NCBI GenBank assembly: GCA_944325635.1
Contig: CALVBD010000001.1
Location: forward strand, 744,001 to 808,000
DNA length: 64,000 bases
Reading direction: 5' to 3'
From: Candidatus Gastranaerophilales bacterium
GTDB lineage: Bacteria; Cyanobacteriota; Vampirovibrionia; Gastranaerophilales; Gastranaerophilaceae
The translations under genes and the position numbers were made by a program. Under the pieces are notes generated by a model. The model was not told where the DNA came from. It was given only the letters and a program-made list of their open reading frames with translations, and made no database searches. Positions 29,072-36,935 of this stretch are shown piece after piece. Every line of letters starts with the position of its first letter. Position 1 is the first letter of the stretch.

Positions 29072-30205
29072 CTATTTTTCCAGCATATCAATCAATTTTT
29101 TATGCAATTTTACATTATGAACTCTGATAATATCAACATGACGTTCAATTGCAAGAGTATTAAGCGATAGTGTAAATATATCTTTCATAAAATTGTCCTC
29201 GCCCGGCATATCAAGCAGACTTTTTCTTGAAACCCCAATCATCAAAGGACATCCAAAACGATTAAATTCTTCAAGTCTTTTTATTATCTCAAAATTATGT
29301 TCTCTTGTTTTACCAAAACCAATGCCGGGATCTATTATTATCTTATCTTTGCCAATTCCTTTTTCTTCCGCAAAATTAAGCTGATGGATAAAATCAAAGA
29401 AAATATCATCCATAAGATTTTTATATATAGGGGAATCCTGCATATTTTTAGGAGAACCTTTAGAATGCTGGATAATAACTGTTACATTATATTTTGCGAC
29501 AACATCAGCCATACACCAGTCGTAAGTCATACCGGACACATCGTTTATTATAGAAGCTCCGGCATTTATCGTTTTTTCCGCGACTTGAGCACTACGGGTG
29601 TCAATACTTATAGGAATTTTTATTTTTTCTTTTTTTACAAGCTCCAGAACCGGCAAGAGTCTTTCCAGTTGAACAGCATCAGGAACAGGCTCAGAATAAG
29701 GTTTTGTTGATTCTGCTCCTATATCAATAATATCTGCACCGTCATTTATCATCTCTTTTAAATGTTCAAATGCTTTTGTCGTATCCAGATACTCACCGCC
29801 ATCAGAAAAAGAATCTTCTGTAATATTCAAAATACCCATTATTTTGGTTTTAGAAATCTTTTGAGTATTCAAAGTTATCTTTTCCCCGAGTTTTTTTAAT
29901 CCGAACGGCTGATACTTTAATTTTTCTGCAATTGTTCTTAATTGGGAAATATTTCCGCCGAGAATACAATCTGACTTTTCAATTTTTCCGGTTATTACGT
30001 CTCTGTGAGTTGCACAATCAGCACCAACAGTCAAAGCTGTCTGTTTAAGAATATTCGCCTGTGCAGGAGTTAAACCGAATATCTTTAAATTTTTATAATT
30101 AAACTTGTCACATGCTTTGAGTGAATAGGACTTATCAAAACCTATATAATCAATTTCGGGCTTTATGTTATCTGTTATTATTTCTTTTACTAAAAAATCC
30201 TGCAT
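29072..30205 (-). CDS. folP: Dihydropteroate synthase with an N-terminal extension
   Basis: FolP joins 4-aminobenzoate to dihydropterin pyrophosphate in folate synthesis. The catalytic TIM barrel starts about residue 118 with KIMGILNITEDSFSDGG, followed by DGADIIDIGAESTKP, ISIDTRSAQVAEKTINAGASIINDVSG, IIDPGIGFGKTREHNFEII and GVSRKSLL. The first ~115 residues are an additional domain, seen in the longer type of bacterial DHPS, that contains FGLTPAQANILKQTAL and may contact other folate enzymes. The total of 377 residues exceeds the usual 270-280. No other folate gene is adjacent. Confidence 0.95.
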   Translation of the reverse strand: MQDFLVKEIITDNIKPEIDYIGFDKSYSLKACDKFNYKNLKIFGLTPAQANILKQTALTVGADCATHRDVITGKIEKSDCILGGNISQLRTIAEKLKYQPFGLKKLGEKITLNTQKISKTKIMGILNITEDSFSDGGEYLDTTKAFEHLKEMINDGADIIDIGAESTKPYSEPVPDAVQLERLLPVLELVKKEKIKIPISIDTRSAQVAEKTINAGASIINDVSGMTYDWCMADVVAKYNVTVIIQHSKGSPKNMQDSPIYKNLMDDIFFDFIHQLNFAEEKGIGKDKIIIDPGIGFGKTREHNFEIIKRLEEFNRFGCPLMIGVSRKSLLDMPGEDNFMKDIFTLSLNTLAIERHVDIIRVHNVKLHKKLIDMLEK

Positions 30206-30248
30206 AAAAGAAGTCTAACACGATTTAAAAATTTATACAACCAACATG

Positions 30249-30764
30249 TTAGTCATTATTTGAAGACTCGAAACGCTCTGAAATCTGATTAACCCTGTGT
30301 GCTACTCTTGGAACATAATGATCAACAATTTTTACGGAATTGTGATATAAAGTGCCAAGTCCAGAAATAAGAATACATGTTGCGAGGACACCGCCGACAA
30401 CTCCGCACCCGAAACGTGTAAGCCTATTATTAATTATAGGTTTTATAAACCTGGAAGTTTTAACTGCATCTAATTTTGTAACAAGTCTTTGAGTCAGAAC
30501 CCTTGCATTATTTTTTAATCCGGCAAAAAGACCAGTCCCCACTTTTGCTGCTTCCGCAGTTCTGGCGGCAGCAGCCGCTTTGCCTGCTTTACATGCTGTT
30601 TCAGTTTCTTTAAGCATTGTAAGTGTGTTCTTTTTAACTGCAGTATACCCTGCTCCAGCGGCACCTCCAGCAACTACTCCGTCACGGATTTCTTCACGTT
30701 TTTGTTCAGAAGGTTTTGAGTGTTTTTGCGTTGATGCGGTAAAATTTACAGGACTAATCCTCAT
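30249..30764 (-). CDS. Lineage-type membrane protein with a glycine-zipper segment
   Basis: Three consecutive ATG codons (30770-30764) follow a GAGG site; the last gives MRISPVNFTASTQKHSK, the N-terminal tag style seen on other proteins here. The ~171-residue product has a Gly/Ala-zipper stretch (GVVAGGAAGAGYTAVKK) and one strong membrane segment (FGCGVVGGVLATCILISGLGTLY, about residue 125). It overlaps the end of the preceding gene by 11 bases. Function unknown. Confidence 0.6.
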   Translation of the reverse strand: MRISPVNFTASTQKHSKPSEQKREEIRDGVVAGGAAGAGYTAVKKNTLTMLKETETACKAGKAAAAARTAEAAKVGTGLFAGLKNNARVLTQRLVTKLDAVKTSRFIKPIINNRLTRFGCGVVGGVLATCILISGLGTLYHNSVKIVDHYVPRVAHRVNQISERFESSNND

Positions 30765-31446
30765 CATCATAGTCCGCCTCATCGTCAATATCGGCTTCTT
30801 CATCAATATAATCTGCCGCGATACCATCATCATAATTATCTACGGGTTCTGTTTCCGCTTTTGATTTTTTCTTATCGGACATTGCACCTGCTACAGTAGT
30901 TGAAACACCTGTTGAAAATGCAACGACATCTCCTGTAGTATCTGCTATTGCACCTGATTTAACCTTCTTAACCTTGCCGAACATATTTCGCAACGCCATT
31001 ACAGGTTTTGTTTCAGAAAGATTTTTAAATAGTTCACAGACTGCCTTGCCAAAAGGTGTTTTTGCAAATTTTTCATCTTTAAGTTTTGTAAGAGACGCGG
31101 ATATATTTTTACCCAAATTTTTCAATCTTTCACCAAACTTAGCCACAGCCGGATTTTTGGCTACTTTTTTAAGTAGTTTTCCTGTTTCATTCCATCCTAA
31201 TTTTGTACCTACCCCCATCACAGCGCCGGTACCGATAAGACATAACGCACTACCGACTTTTTTAAGTTTTGGAGGGACTTTATCTTCATATTTTTTCACT
31301 CCGTCCATTACGTCTGTTATGTCATCACGCAAGGCATTTAATTCATTATCCTGAGATGATTGACCGTTATCGGACCCGTCATCATCCGCTTTGAAATAAA
31401 CCTGAGAATGCAAACGTTGAGTGAAATTAGGCTGAATCGTTAACAT
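30754..31446 (-). CDS. Lineage-type protein with an acidic tail
   Basis: The 230-residue protein begins MLTIQPNFTQRLHSQVYFKADDDG, again with the Asn-Phe-Thr and F-K tag elements. A Gly-rich hydrophobic stretch lies about residue 66 (SALCLIGTGAVMGVGTKLG), a Lys-rich middle follows, and the last 30 residues are almost all Asp/Glu/Ala. GGAG precedes the ATG. It overlaps the next gene. The family was not recognised. Confidence 0.65.
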   Translation of the reverse strand: MLTIQPNFTQRLHSQVYFKADDDGSDNGQSSQDNELNALRDDITDVMDGVKKYEDKVPPKLKKVGSALCLIGTGAVMGVGTKLGWNETGKLLKKVAKNPAVAKFGERLKNLGKNISASLTKLKDEKFAKTPFGKAVCELFKNLSETKPVMALRNMFGKVKKVKSGAIADTTGDVVAFSTGVSTTVAGAMSDKKKSKAETEPVDNYDDGIAADYIDEEADIDDEADYDDED

Positions 31447-31598
31447 ATTTTCTACTACTCCAAATTATTATTTGCCGAATGCTTTAAAAGACATAAATGA
31501 TTTTTTTTGCGCTTTGTGTTCTTATTTATTAAGAATTCTTTACAAAGACCCCTTCCGCAAAAAGATTATCTCATGATTTTTTTTATTTGTAAACATAT

Positions 31599-32519
31599 TT
31601 ACAAAAATTTTATACCTTGAAAAGAATTTCTTTTCATCAGCTCTCTGTCTATCTTGTTCAGGCAATCCATTTTTGCGCCGAGCCAAGTTGGTGCTATAAG
31701 ATTTTTCTTCAGACCGTTACCGGCAAGCCTATGAATTGTTGTGGTTTTGGGGAGATATTCCAGAAAATCGCAGACAGTTTGAACATACTCTTCTTCACTC
31801 ATAAAACCGATTTCCCCGCGGTAATACATATCTGCAAGTTTTGTGTTTTCCAGCGCACAAAGCATATGGATTTTCACTCCGTCAACTTTTAGTTCCGCAA
31901 GCTTTTGGGCAGTCTGCATAATTTCATCATGAGTTTCCCACAGACCAAAAATTACGTGTACGCAGACATTTATACCTCTCTCTTTTGTTTTTTCGTAGGC
32001 TTTCAAAAAACAGTCAAAATCATGCCCGCGGTTAATCTTTCTTAACGTTTTATCATGGATGGATTGAAGCCCGTATTCTATCCAGGTGTAATAATCATCC
32101 TTGTATCCAGTTATCAAATCCAATTTCTCATCATCAACGCAATCCGGACGGGTTCCGATAGAAAGCCCCACAATTTCATCCCTGCAAAGAGCTGAATTAT
32201 AGATTTTTTCTAATTCTTTTACAGGCTTATAAGTATTTGAATAAGCCTGAAAATAAGACATGAATTTTTGCGCCTTAAATCTTGCAGAAAGTGATTTTAT
32301 ACCCGTATCAATCTGTTCTTCTATTGATAAAAGATTAGAATGTGCCTGCGAAAAACTTCCGCCCTCGTCACAAAAGATACATCCACCCCTAGAAATCTTC
32401 CCGTCACGGTTCGGACACGAAAAACCGGCATCAAGAGTAATTTTATATACCTTGACGCCGAATTTATTTTTTAAGTATGCACTATACTGATTATAGCGTT
32501 TATCAGTACCGTTAAACAT
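31599..32519 (-). CDS. TIGR01212/YhcC-type radical SAM protein
   Basis: The 306-residue protein has the extended cluster signature of this group, CPNRDGKISRGGCIFC (about residue 30), followed by FQAYSNTYKPVKELEKIY, GLSIGTRPDCVDDE, WIEYGLQSIHDKTLRKINRGH and VCVHVIFGLWETHDEI. These are the typical motifs of YhcC-like radical SAM enzymes, which resemble Elp3 in their core. The substrate is not established. It is followed 3' by nothing on the same strand for over 800 bases and preceded by a tiny zinc-ribbon gene. Confidence 0.93.
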   Translation of the reverse strand: MFNGTDKRYNQYSAYLKNKFGVKVYKITLDAGFSCPNRDGKISRGGCIFCDEGGSFSQAHSNLLSIEEQIDTGIKSLSARFKAQKFMSYFQAYSNTYKPVKELEKIYNSALCRDEIVGLSIGTRPDCVDDEKLDLITGYKDDYYTWIEYGLQSIHDKTLRKINRGHDFDCFLKAYEKTKERGINVCVHVIFGLWETHDEIMQTAQKLAELKVDGVKIHMLCALENTKLADMYYRGEIGFMSEEEYVQTVCDFLEYLPKTTTIHRLAGNGLKKNLIAPTWLGAKMDCLNKIDRELMKRNSFQGIKFL

Positions 32520-32524
32520 AATAA

Positions 32525-32692
32525 TTATTTATTTTCGTCTTCTTCCGTAATCGGATATACATAGTGTTCGCCGCAATTCGGGCATACAACTTCCTGTTGT
32601 TTACCATCTTCAACTTTTGCTACTTCAAACAAAGTTTTACATCCTGATTGAACACATCTGATTGCCCATGTAGGTCTTATTAATCTTGCCAT
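32525..32692 (-). CDS. Small zinc-ribbon protein, 55 residues
   Basis: The frame MARLIRPTWAIRCVQSGCKT...VVCPNCGEHYVYPITEEDENK has two Cys pairs (C-x4-C and C-x2-C) about 25 residues apart, which would fold a single zinc ribbon. GAGAGGGAAAT is an ideal ribosome site before the ATG. It lies 5 bases from the radical SAM gene, so the two are probably co-transcribed. Function unknown; nucleic-acid or protein binding is likely for this fold. Confidence 0.75.
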   Translation of the reverse strand: MARLIRPTWAIRCVQSGCKTLFEVAKVEDGKQQEVVCPNCGEHYVYPITEEDENK

Positions 32693-32830
32693 ATTTCCCT
32701 CTCTAATTATCTTTTTCTAGCCATTTACATATTATCATCTCTCCCGATAATGTGCAAGTGGTAAAAAATTACTAATTTGTCCGATTTACTTTAACTTGAA
32801 TAACCTAAAATATATAAAAAAGGAGAATTC

Positions 32831-33133
32831 ATGAAAAACTTTTTAATATTAACAGCAGTTTTAACGGTTTTATTTGTTGCCTTTATAGATACAAAAGCCA
32901 GAATTGAAGAATTAGACGAAATTGCGGCAACCACACAGGTTCAAGTTGAAAGAAAACCTGATTTGAACAAATCCGACGGAACAGGAATAATGGAAAAATT
33001 CAACTCAATTCAGCCGCCACAAAAGCCGCCTATTACTTCCCCTGATACAAAACCTCTGCAAACATCACAGGACAGATTATCCCCAAGACCTCAGGACAAA
33101 TTTCAGCCTATACAGCCGTCTTATAAACCGTAA
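32831..33133 (+). CDS. Short exported or anchored Pro/Gln-rich protein
   Basis: A 100-residue product with an N-terminal hydrophobic segment (NFLILTAVLTVLFVAFI) and a polar tail rich in Pro, Gln and Lys (QPPQKPPITSPDTKPLQTSQD). AAAGGAG precedes the ATG. Its last 13 bases overlap the end of the convergent gene at 33121. No family was recognised; a wall- or periplasm-spanning linker is possible. Confidence 0.6.
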   Translation: MKNFLILTAVLTVLFVAFIDTKARIEELDEIAATTQVQVERKPDLNKSDGTGIMEKFNSIQPPQKPPITSPDTKPLQTSQDRLSPRPQDKFQPIQPSYKP

Positions 33134-33936
33134 ATCATCTCTCCGTAATCATGTTCAAGCGGCTCTTCTTGTTCTTCCAATTTATTCGGGGATGGATTTG
33201 AGCTTTCGTATCTGAAAAAGTTTCCGGAAGGCTTTAAATCTTTACTTTTATCAAGGATAGGAGTTACTGTTTTCGGGAAAAATCTCAAAATAACATTCTG
33301 GGCTATATTTTTAGCAAGAATATCCTCTGAATATGACTGCAAATACGCATATTTGGCATAACTTTGAGAAGCTTTTTGAGCCGAAAAACTTCCGTCAGAT
33401 GAGTTCAGAGATTTCGTATATCCACCTCTCCACATTATAAGGTCATTCACAGTATCCAAAAGAACAGCATCCGTTTCCATTGTATACGGGTATGATATAT
33501 TCAAACCGCTCGAAAGTTCTAATATCTCCCAGACACTTCTTTTTACCTGTGAATTTTCAACAGATACATTGTTTGAAATCAGCAGAACAGAATTAGCTGA
33601 AAATAATCGTGCTAACTGTTTTAATGCCTGAAAGTCAACGTTGCCGCGTGAATTAAATTTATCAGATGCTGCCTTCACGGCAGTTTTAACATTTGGATTT
33701 TGAGAAAGCGTTCTGCGAATTTCAATTACGGTAGGCGACTTTATTTTTCCTGTTGCATTAAAATATTTTATTAAATCATCAGCTACAATTTCGGAAACTT
33801 CCGGATAACAGTAATAATTCTCACAAACCCTTAATATATCAGCGGGCAATACAACTACATTAAAACTAACGGCCTTTGCCGCGGGGATGATGAGTATACA
33901 TATAAGAAATAATAACAAACCTTTAAAATTTTTCAT
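33121..33936 (-). CDS. Exported protein of unknown function
   Basis: The ATG at 33936 gives a good signal peptide (MKNFKGLLLFLICILIIPAAKA). The mature ~250 residues open VSFNVVVLPADILRVCENYYCYPEVSEIVADDLIKYFNATGKI, which resembles the 'find the active promoter of an assembly' style of CsgG/LpoB-like periplasmic proteins only loosely. Two Cys five residues apart could form a disulfide. No catalytic motif was found. Confidence 0.65.
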   Translation of the reverse strand: MKNFKGLLLFLICILIIPAAKAVSFNVVVLPADILRVCENYYCYPEVSEIVADDLIKYFNATGKIKSPTVIEIRRTLSQNPNVKTAVKAASDKFNSRGNVDFQALKQLARLFSANSVLLISNNVSVENSQVKRSVWEILELSSGLNISYPYTMETDAVLLDTVNDLIMWRGGYTKSLNSSDGSFSAQKASQSYAKYAYLQSYSEDILAKNIAQNVILRFFPKTVTPILDKSKDLKPSGNFFRYESSNPSPNKLEEQEEPLEHDYGEMIYGL

Positions 33937-34030
33937 AATTTTATTGTAACACACAATTTTTCATACGTGTAAAGGATTACTATTTTGTTTAATTTTATTA
34001 AACTTGAAAGAAACGATAAAGGAGCATTGG

Positions 34031-34414
34031 ATGGAATATAACGAACTTTTAGAAAAAGCCAAACTCGCCAGCGAAAAAGCTTATGCGCCATATTCAAAAT
34101 TCAAAGTAGGCGCCTGTGTTCTGACTGAAAACGACAAAATTTATACCGGATGTAATTTTGAAAACTCAAGCTTCGGTCTCACTATTTGTGCGGAGAGAAA
34201 TGCAATAGGCAGCGCAATTGCAGACGGAGAACAAAAAATTAAAGCTGTTGCAATCTATTCACCTAACACAAAGCACTGTTATCCATGCGGGGCCTGCAGA
34301 CAAGTAATGTGTGAATTTGTATCACATCATGGCCTTGATATAATTACAGAAGCCGAAAACGGATTAGATATAAAAAATTTCAACGAAATCTTTCCGGAAG
34401 GATTCAGACTTTAA
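34031..34414 (+). CDS. cdd: Cytidine deaminase
   Basis: Cdd converts cytidine and deoxycytidine to uridine and deoxyuridine in pyrimidine salvage. The ATG at 34031, with AAAGGAG just upstream, is preferred over an in-frame TTG at 34004. The 127-residue product has YAPYSKFKVGACV, NFENSSFGLTICAERNAIG (zinc Cys and catalytic Glu of the C-A-E motif) and PCGACRQVM (two zinc Cys). It is the usual homotetrameric type. The gene abuts the next frame with TAAATG. A uridine phosphorylase for the next step is at 57198. Confidence 0.97.
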   Translation: MEYNELLEKAKLASEKAYAPYSKFKVGACVLTENDKIYTGCNFENSSFGLTICAERNAIGSAIADGEQKIKAVAIYSPNTKHCYPCGACRQVMCEFVSHHGLDIITEAENGLDIKNFNEIFPEGFRL

Positions 34415-34666
34415 ATGTATTTTATAGAACTAATCGTCAAATATTTTAAAAAAGACAAATTCTCTGAAGTTCTGAATGAATACGACGAAAAAAATGCACT
34501 TAATCCTCTCGAGGAAATCCCTGAAGTTGAAAATGAGCAAAATTGCGAACATATTTTTATGCCGATAGATTCTACCGGTGAAATTCTTGCCTGCTCCAAG
34601 TGCGGACTTGTTGTTAACAAAAAAGATATGAAATATAAAAACTTTTTTATGAATAAAAAACCTTAA
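34415..34666 (+). CDS. Small protein with a Cys/His cluster, coupled to cdd
   Basis: The 83-residue frame starts immediately after the cdd stop (TAAATG), implying translational coupling. It opens with a hydrophobic/basic helix (MYFIELIVKYFKKDKF), and the second half has CEHIFMPIDSTG...ACSKCGLVV, a Cys/His set that could form a zinc site. No family is known. It may be a small regulator or adaptor. Confidence 0.6.
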   Translation: MYFIELIVKYFKKDKFSEVLNEYDEKNALNPLEEIPEVENEQNCEHIFMPIDSTGEILACSKCGLVVNKKDMKYKNFFMNKKP

Positions 34667-34690
34667 AAAAAAGCGGTTTGTTAAAACCGC
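34665..34690 (-). terminator. Terminator for ctpA (minus strand)
   Basis: On the minus strand GCGGTTT pairs with AAACCGC and is followed by eight U; this ends reading from ctpA about 145 bases downstream of its stop. Confidence 0.75.
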
Positions 34691-34835
34691 GTAAGTCAAG
34701 TATGCAAAACTATCTTTTTATAAATTTGTGCTATGAACAAACTTTCTATAAAATCAATAGCCACATGGCTATAATTTATTTTCAATTATTATTATATTTC
34801 ATACAAACAAAATGTCAATTAGCCAGATGACACTT

Positions 34836-36083
34836 TTATTTTACAGAGCAGGCTTTATTTTCCGTAAGCATTGCCGATATAATTTTTTTAGCCTCGCTCA
34901 ATTGAACATCATGCCTATTTTTAATATCCTTCGCTGTAAATTGGACTTCCACGTCCGGTTTAATTCCCTTTTTATTAATATCCACACCTGACGGGGTAAG
35001 GTATTTTGCGACAGTAAGATTAAGGCCTGTCTCATTCGGCATAGGTATAATTTTTTGAACCATGCCTTTGCCGTATGTTCTCGTCCCTACAAGTTTGGCT
35101 TTATGGTAATCTTTCAATGCGCCGGACAAAATTTCGCTGGCTGAGGCTGACGCACCGTCAACAAGTACAACAACCGGTTTATTAATTCCAAACTCCGTAT
35201 CCTGCGCCTGAATATCATAATGATAACCGTTTCTTCCGACAATACTCACCAGTTTACCCTCAGGGATAAACAGGTTTGCAATAAAGATAGCATTTGGGAG
35301 AAGTCCGCCTGTATTTCCGCGCAAATCTATTATAAGCCCTTCAGTATCTTTTGTTTTTTCAAGAGCTTCTAAAAATTCATTAGGGGTCGTAGAGCCTATA
35401 AAACTTGAAATCTGAATATATCCTATGTTTTTGTCTACAGAACTTTTAACGGATTTTATTTTTATTTCTTTCCGCATTACATTTTTAACAAGTTTATCTT
35501 TATCTCTCAGCACAGTAAGCTTAACAAAAGTATTCTCCGGTCCACGCACAAGATTTGCAACCTCAGCGATGGAAAGCCCTTTTGCATCTTTGCCGTCAAT
35601 ATTTAGTATTATATCGCCGTTTTGTAAATTTACACTCTGTGCAGGAGTTCCGTCTATGACATTAATAATTTGAATTTTTCCTGAAATGTCAGCGATATTA
35701 ACACCGATACCTGTAATTTTTGCGTTAATTGAAGTATTTTGATCAGCGTACTCAGACTTTGACATATATCTGGAATAAGGATCGTCAAGACTTGCAAGCA
35801 TAGAATCAACCGCTACTTTTGCATCTTCATCGCTTTTTATTTTTCCATGATAATGTTCTTTCCAGTAACGCCATTGCTGATGATTTAATGTCGGATCATA
35901 ATAATTATCTCTAATCTCTGCCCAGACATTATCAAAAAGTTTTTGAGAAGAAACATAATTTTTATTAAGAAGTTCCTCATCTGTTGAATACAGGCTGTTG
36001 TTATTTGCATTCATAACAAACTTATTAAGCCCGAACAATGCCAAAACTACTGCGATAAAAATATATAGTTCTTTTCTCTTCAT
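34836..36083 (-). CDS. S41-family C-terminal processing peptidase
   Basis: CtpA/CtpB-type serine proteases cut periplasmic proteins near their C-termini. From the ATG at 36083 the protein has an N-terminal anchor (LYIFIAVVLALFGLNKFVM), a helical region, a PDZ domain (about residues 105-185, with GIGVNI, GTPAQSVNLQNGDIILNIDG) and the protease core LIIDLRGNTGGLLPNA, SASASEILSGAL (nucleophile Ser) and GTRTYGKGMVQ (general-base Lys). The 415-residue length is normal. It faces the periplasm, anchored in the inner membrane. Confidence 0.95.
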   Translation of the reverse strand: MKRKELYIFIAVVLALFGLNKFVMNANNNSLYSTDEELLNKNYVSSQKLFDNVWAEIRDNYYDPTLNHQQWRYWKEHYHGKIKSDEDAKVAVDSMLASLDDPYSRYMSKSEYADQNTSINAKITGIGVNIADISGKIQIINVIDGTPAQSVNLQNGDIILNIDGKDAKGLSIAEVANLVRGPENTFVKLTVLRDKDKLVKNVMRKEIKIKSVKSSVDKNIGYIQISSFIGSTTPNEFLEALEKTKDTEGLIIDLRGNTGGLLPNAIFIANLFIPEGKLVSIVGRNGYHYDIQAQDTEFGINKPVVVLVDGASASASEILSGALKDYHKAKLVGTRTYGKGMVQKIIPMPNETGLNLTVAKYLTPSGVDINKKGIKPDVEVQFTAKDIKNRHDVQLSEAKKIISAMLTENKACSVK

Positions 36084-36163
36084 ACGATTATTTAACAACA
36101 ACGCATTTTTATAATCAATATACTTTTTATGTAACCTGATTATTTATTCAGAAAAGTGCAGGA

Positions 36164-36844
36164 TTATAAATCTTCAAACCCAGGAGATGTTGACGGAAGA
36201 TTTTTATAGCCCTCATTTGCGTGCACCGTTTTCTTAATATATTTGTTTGTATAGTTACCTTTTTCAAAAAGTTTTTTCAGTGTATTTTCACGGGTTACGA
36301 GCGGGTGCAAATTTTCATTGCTTTCAGGATAAACATTTAAAATTTCACACCATACTGCGGCCTCCATTGTCCAGGCGTAGGTTTCTTCAGCAAGAGAATT
36401 ATATTCATCCTGATGCAAAGCCTCGTGCGATAATAAGGCGGCAATAGCTCCCGGAGGGGCATCTTTGTGCCGCGGATTTATATAAATATATAAGTTTTTG
36501 CCCTTTTTCCAGCCGAGTGCATCAAAAGATGCATAAGCGGGATTGATAAGCCCTAAATCTTTAAACTCTATTTTTACAGGTTTTTGAGAAAGGTTATTGC
36601 CGAGAATTGCCTTTCTTGAAAATTCTCCGTTTGTCCCTTTCAGCATATCCAGCGCAACATAGAAAATAAAATCTTTGCCTACAGCCTTATATTCAGGTGT
36701 AATTTGTTCAACATATTCGGCTGTATATTTTGCCGGAAAATTTTTAGGAATAATTATTTCATTTTTCTTCGATTTTGAAAAAGCAGGAGCTGCCGCACAT
36801 ATTTGCGTTATCAAAACCATACTTACAAATTTCTTCCAATTCAT
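36164..36844 (-). CDS. Exported protein with a HEALH metalloprotease-like motif
   Basis: The start at 36844 gives a signal peptide (MNWKKFVSMVLITQICAAAPAFS). The mature protein contains AALLSHEALHQDEYNSLAEETYAW about residue 140: a HExxH zinc motif with a further Glu pair about 11 residues on, the arrangement of gluzincin-like metallopeptidases. Preceding it is LYIYINPRHKD, a plausible edge strand. It lies between ctpA and a TPR gene on the same strand. I do not recognise a named family; zinc peptidase activity is inferred from the motif. Confidence 0.65.
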   Translation of the reverse strand: MNWKKFVSMVLITQICAAAPAFSKSKKNEIIIPKNFPAKYTAEYVEQITPEYKAVGKDFIFYVALDMLKGTNGEFSRKAILGNNLSQKPVKIEFKDLGLINPAYASFDALGWKKGKNLYIYINPRHKDAPPGAIAALLSHEALHQDEYNSLAEETYAWTMEAAVWCEILNVYPESNENLHPLVTRENTLKKLFEKGNYTNKYIKKTVHANEGYKNLPSTSPGFEDL

Positions 36845-36935
36845 ACTTTTTTCAATACCCCCTATTATACTTTTCGGCCGATTCAATGCATAATTATATT
36901 ATAATAATATATTTTTTCACGGCAAATAAAAATGA

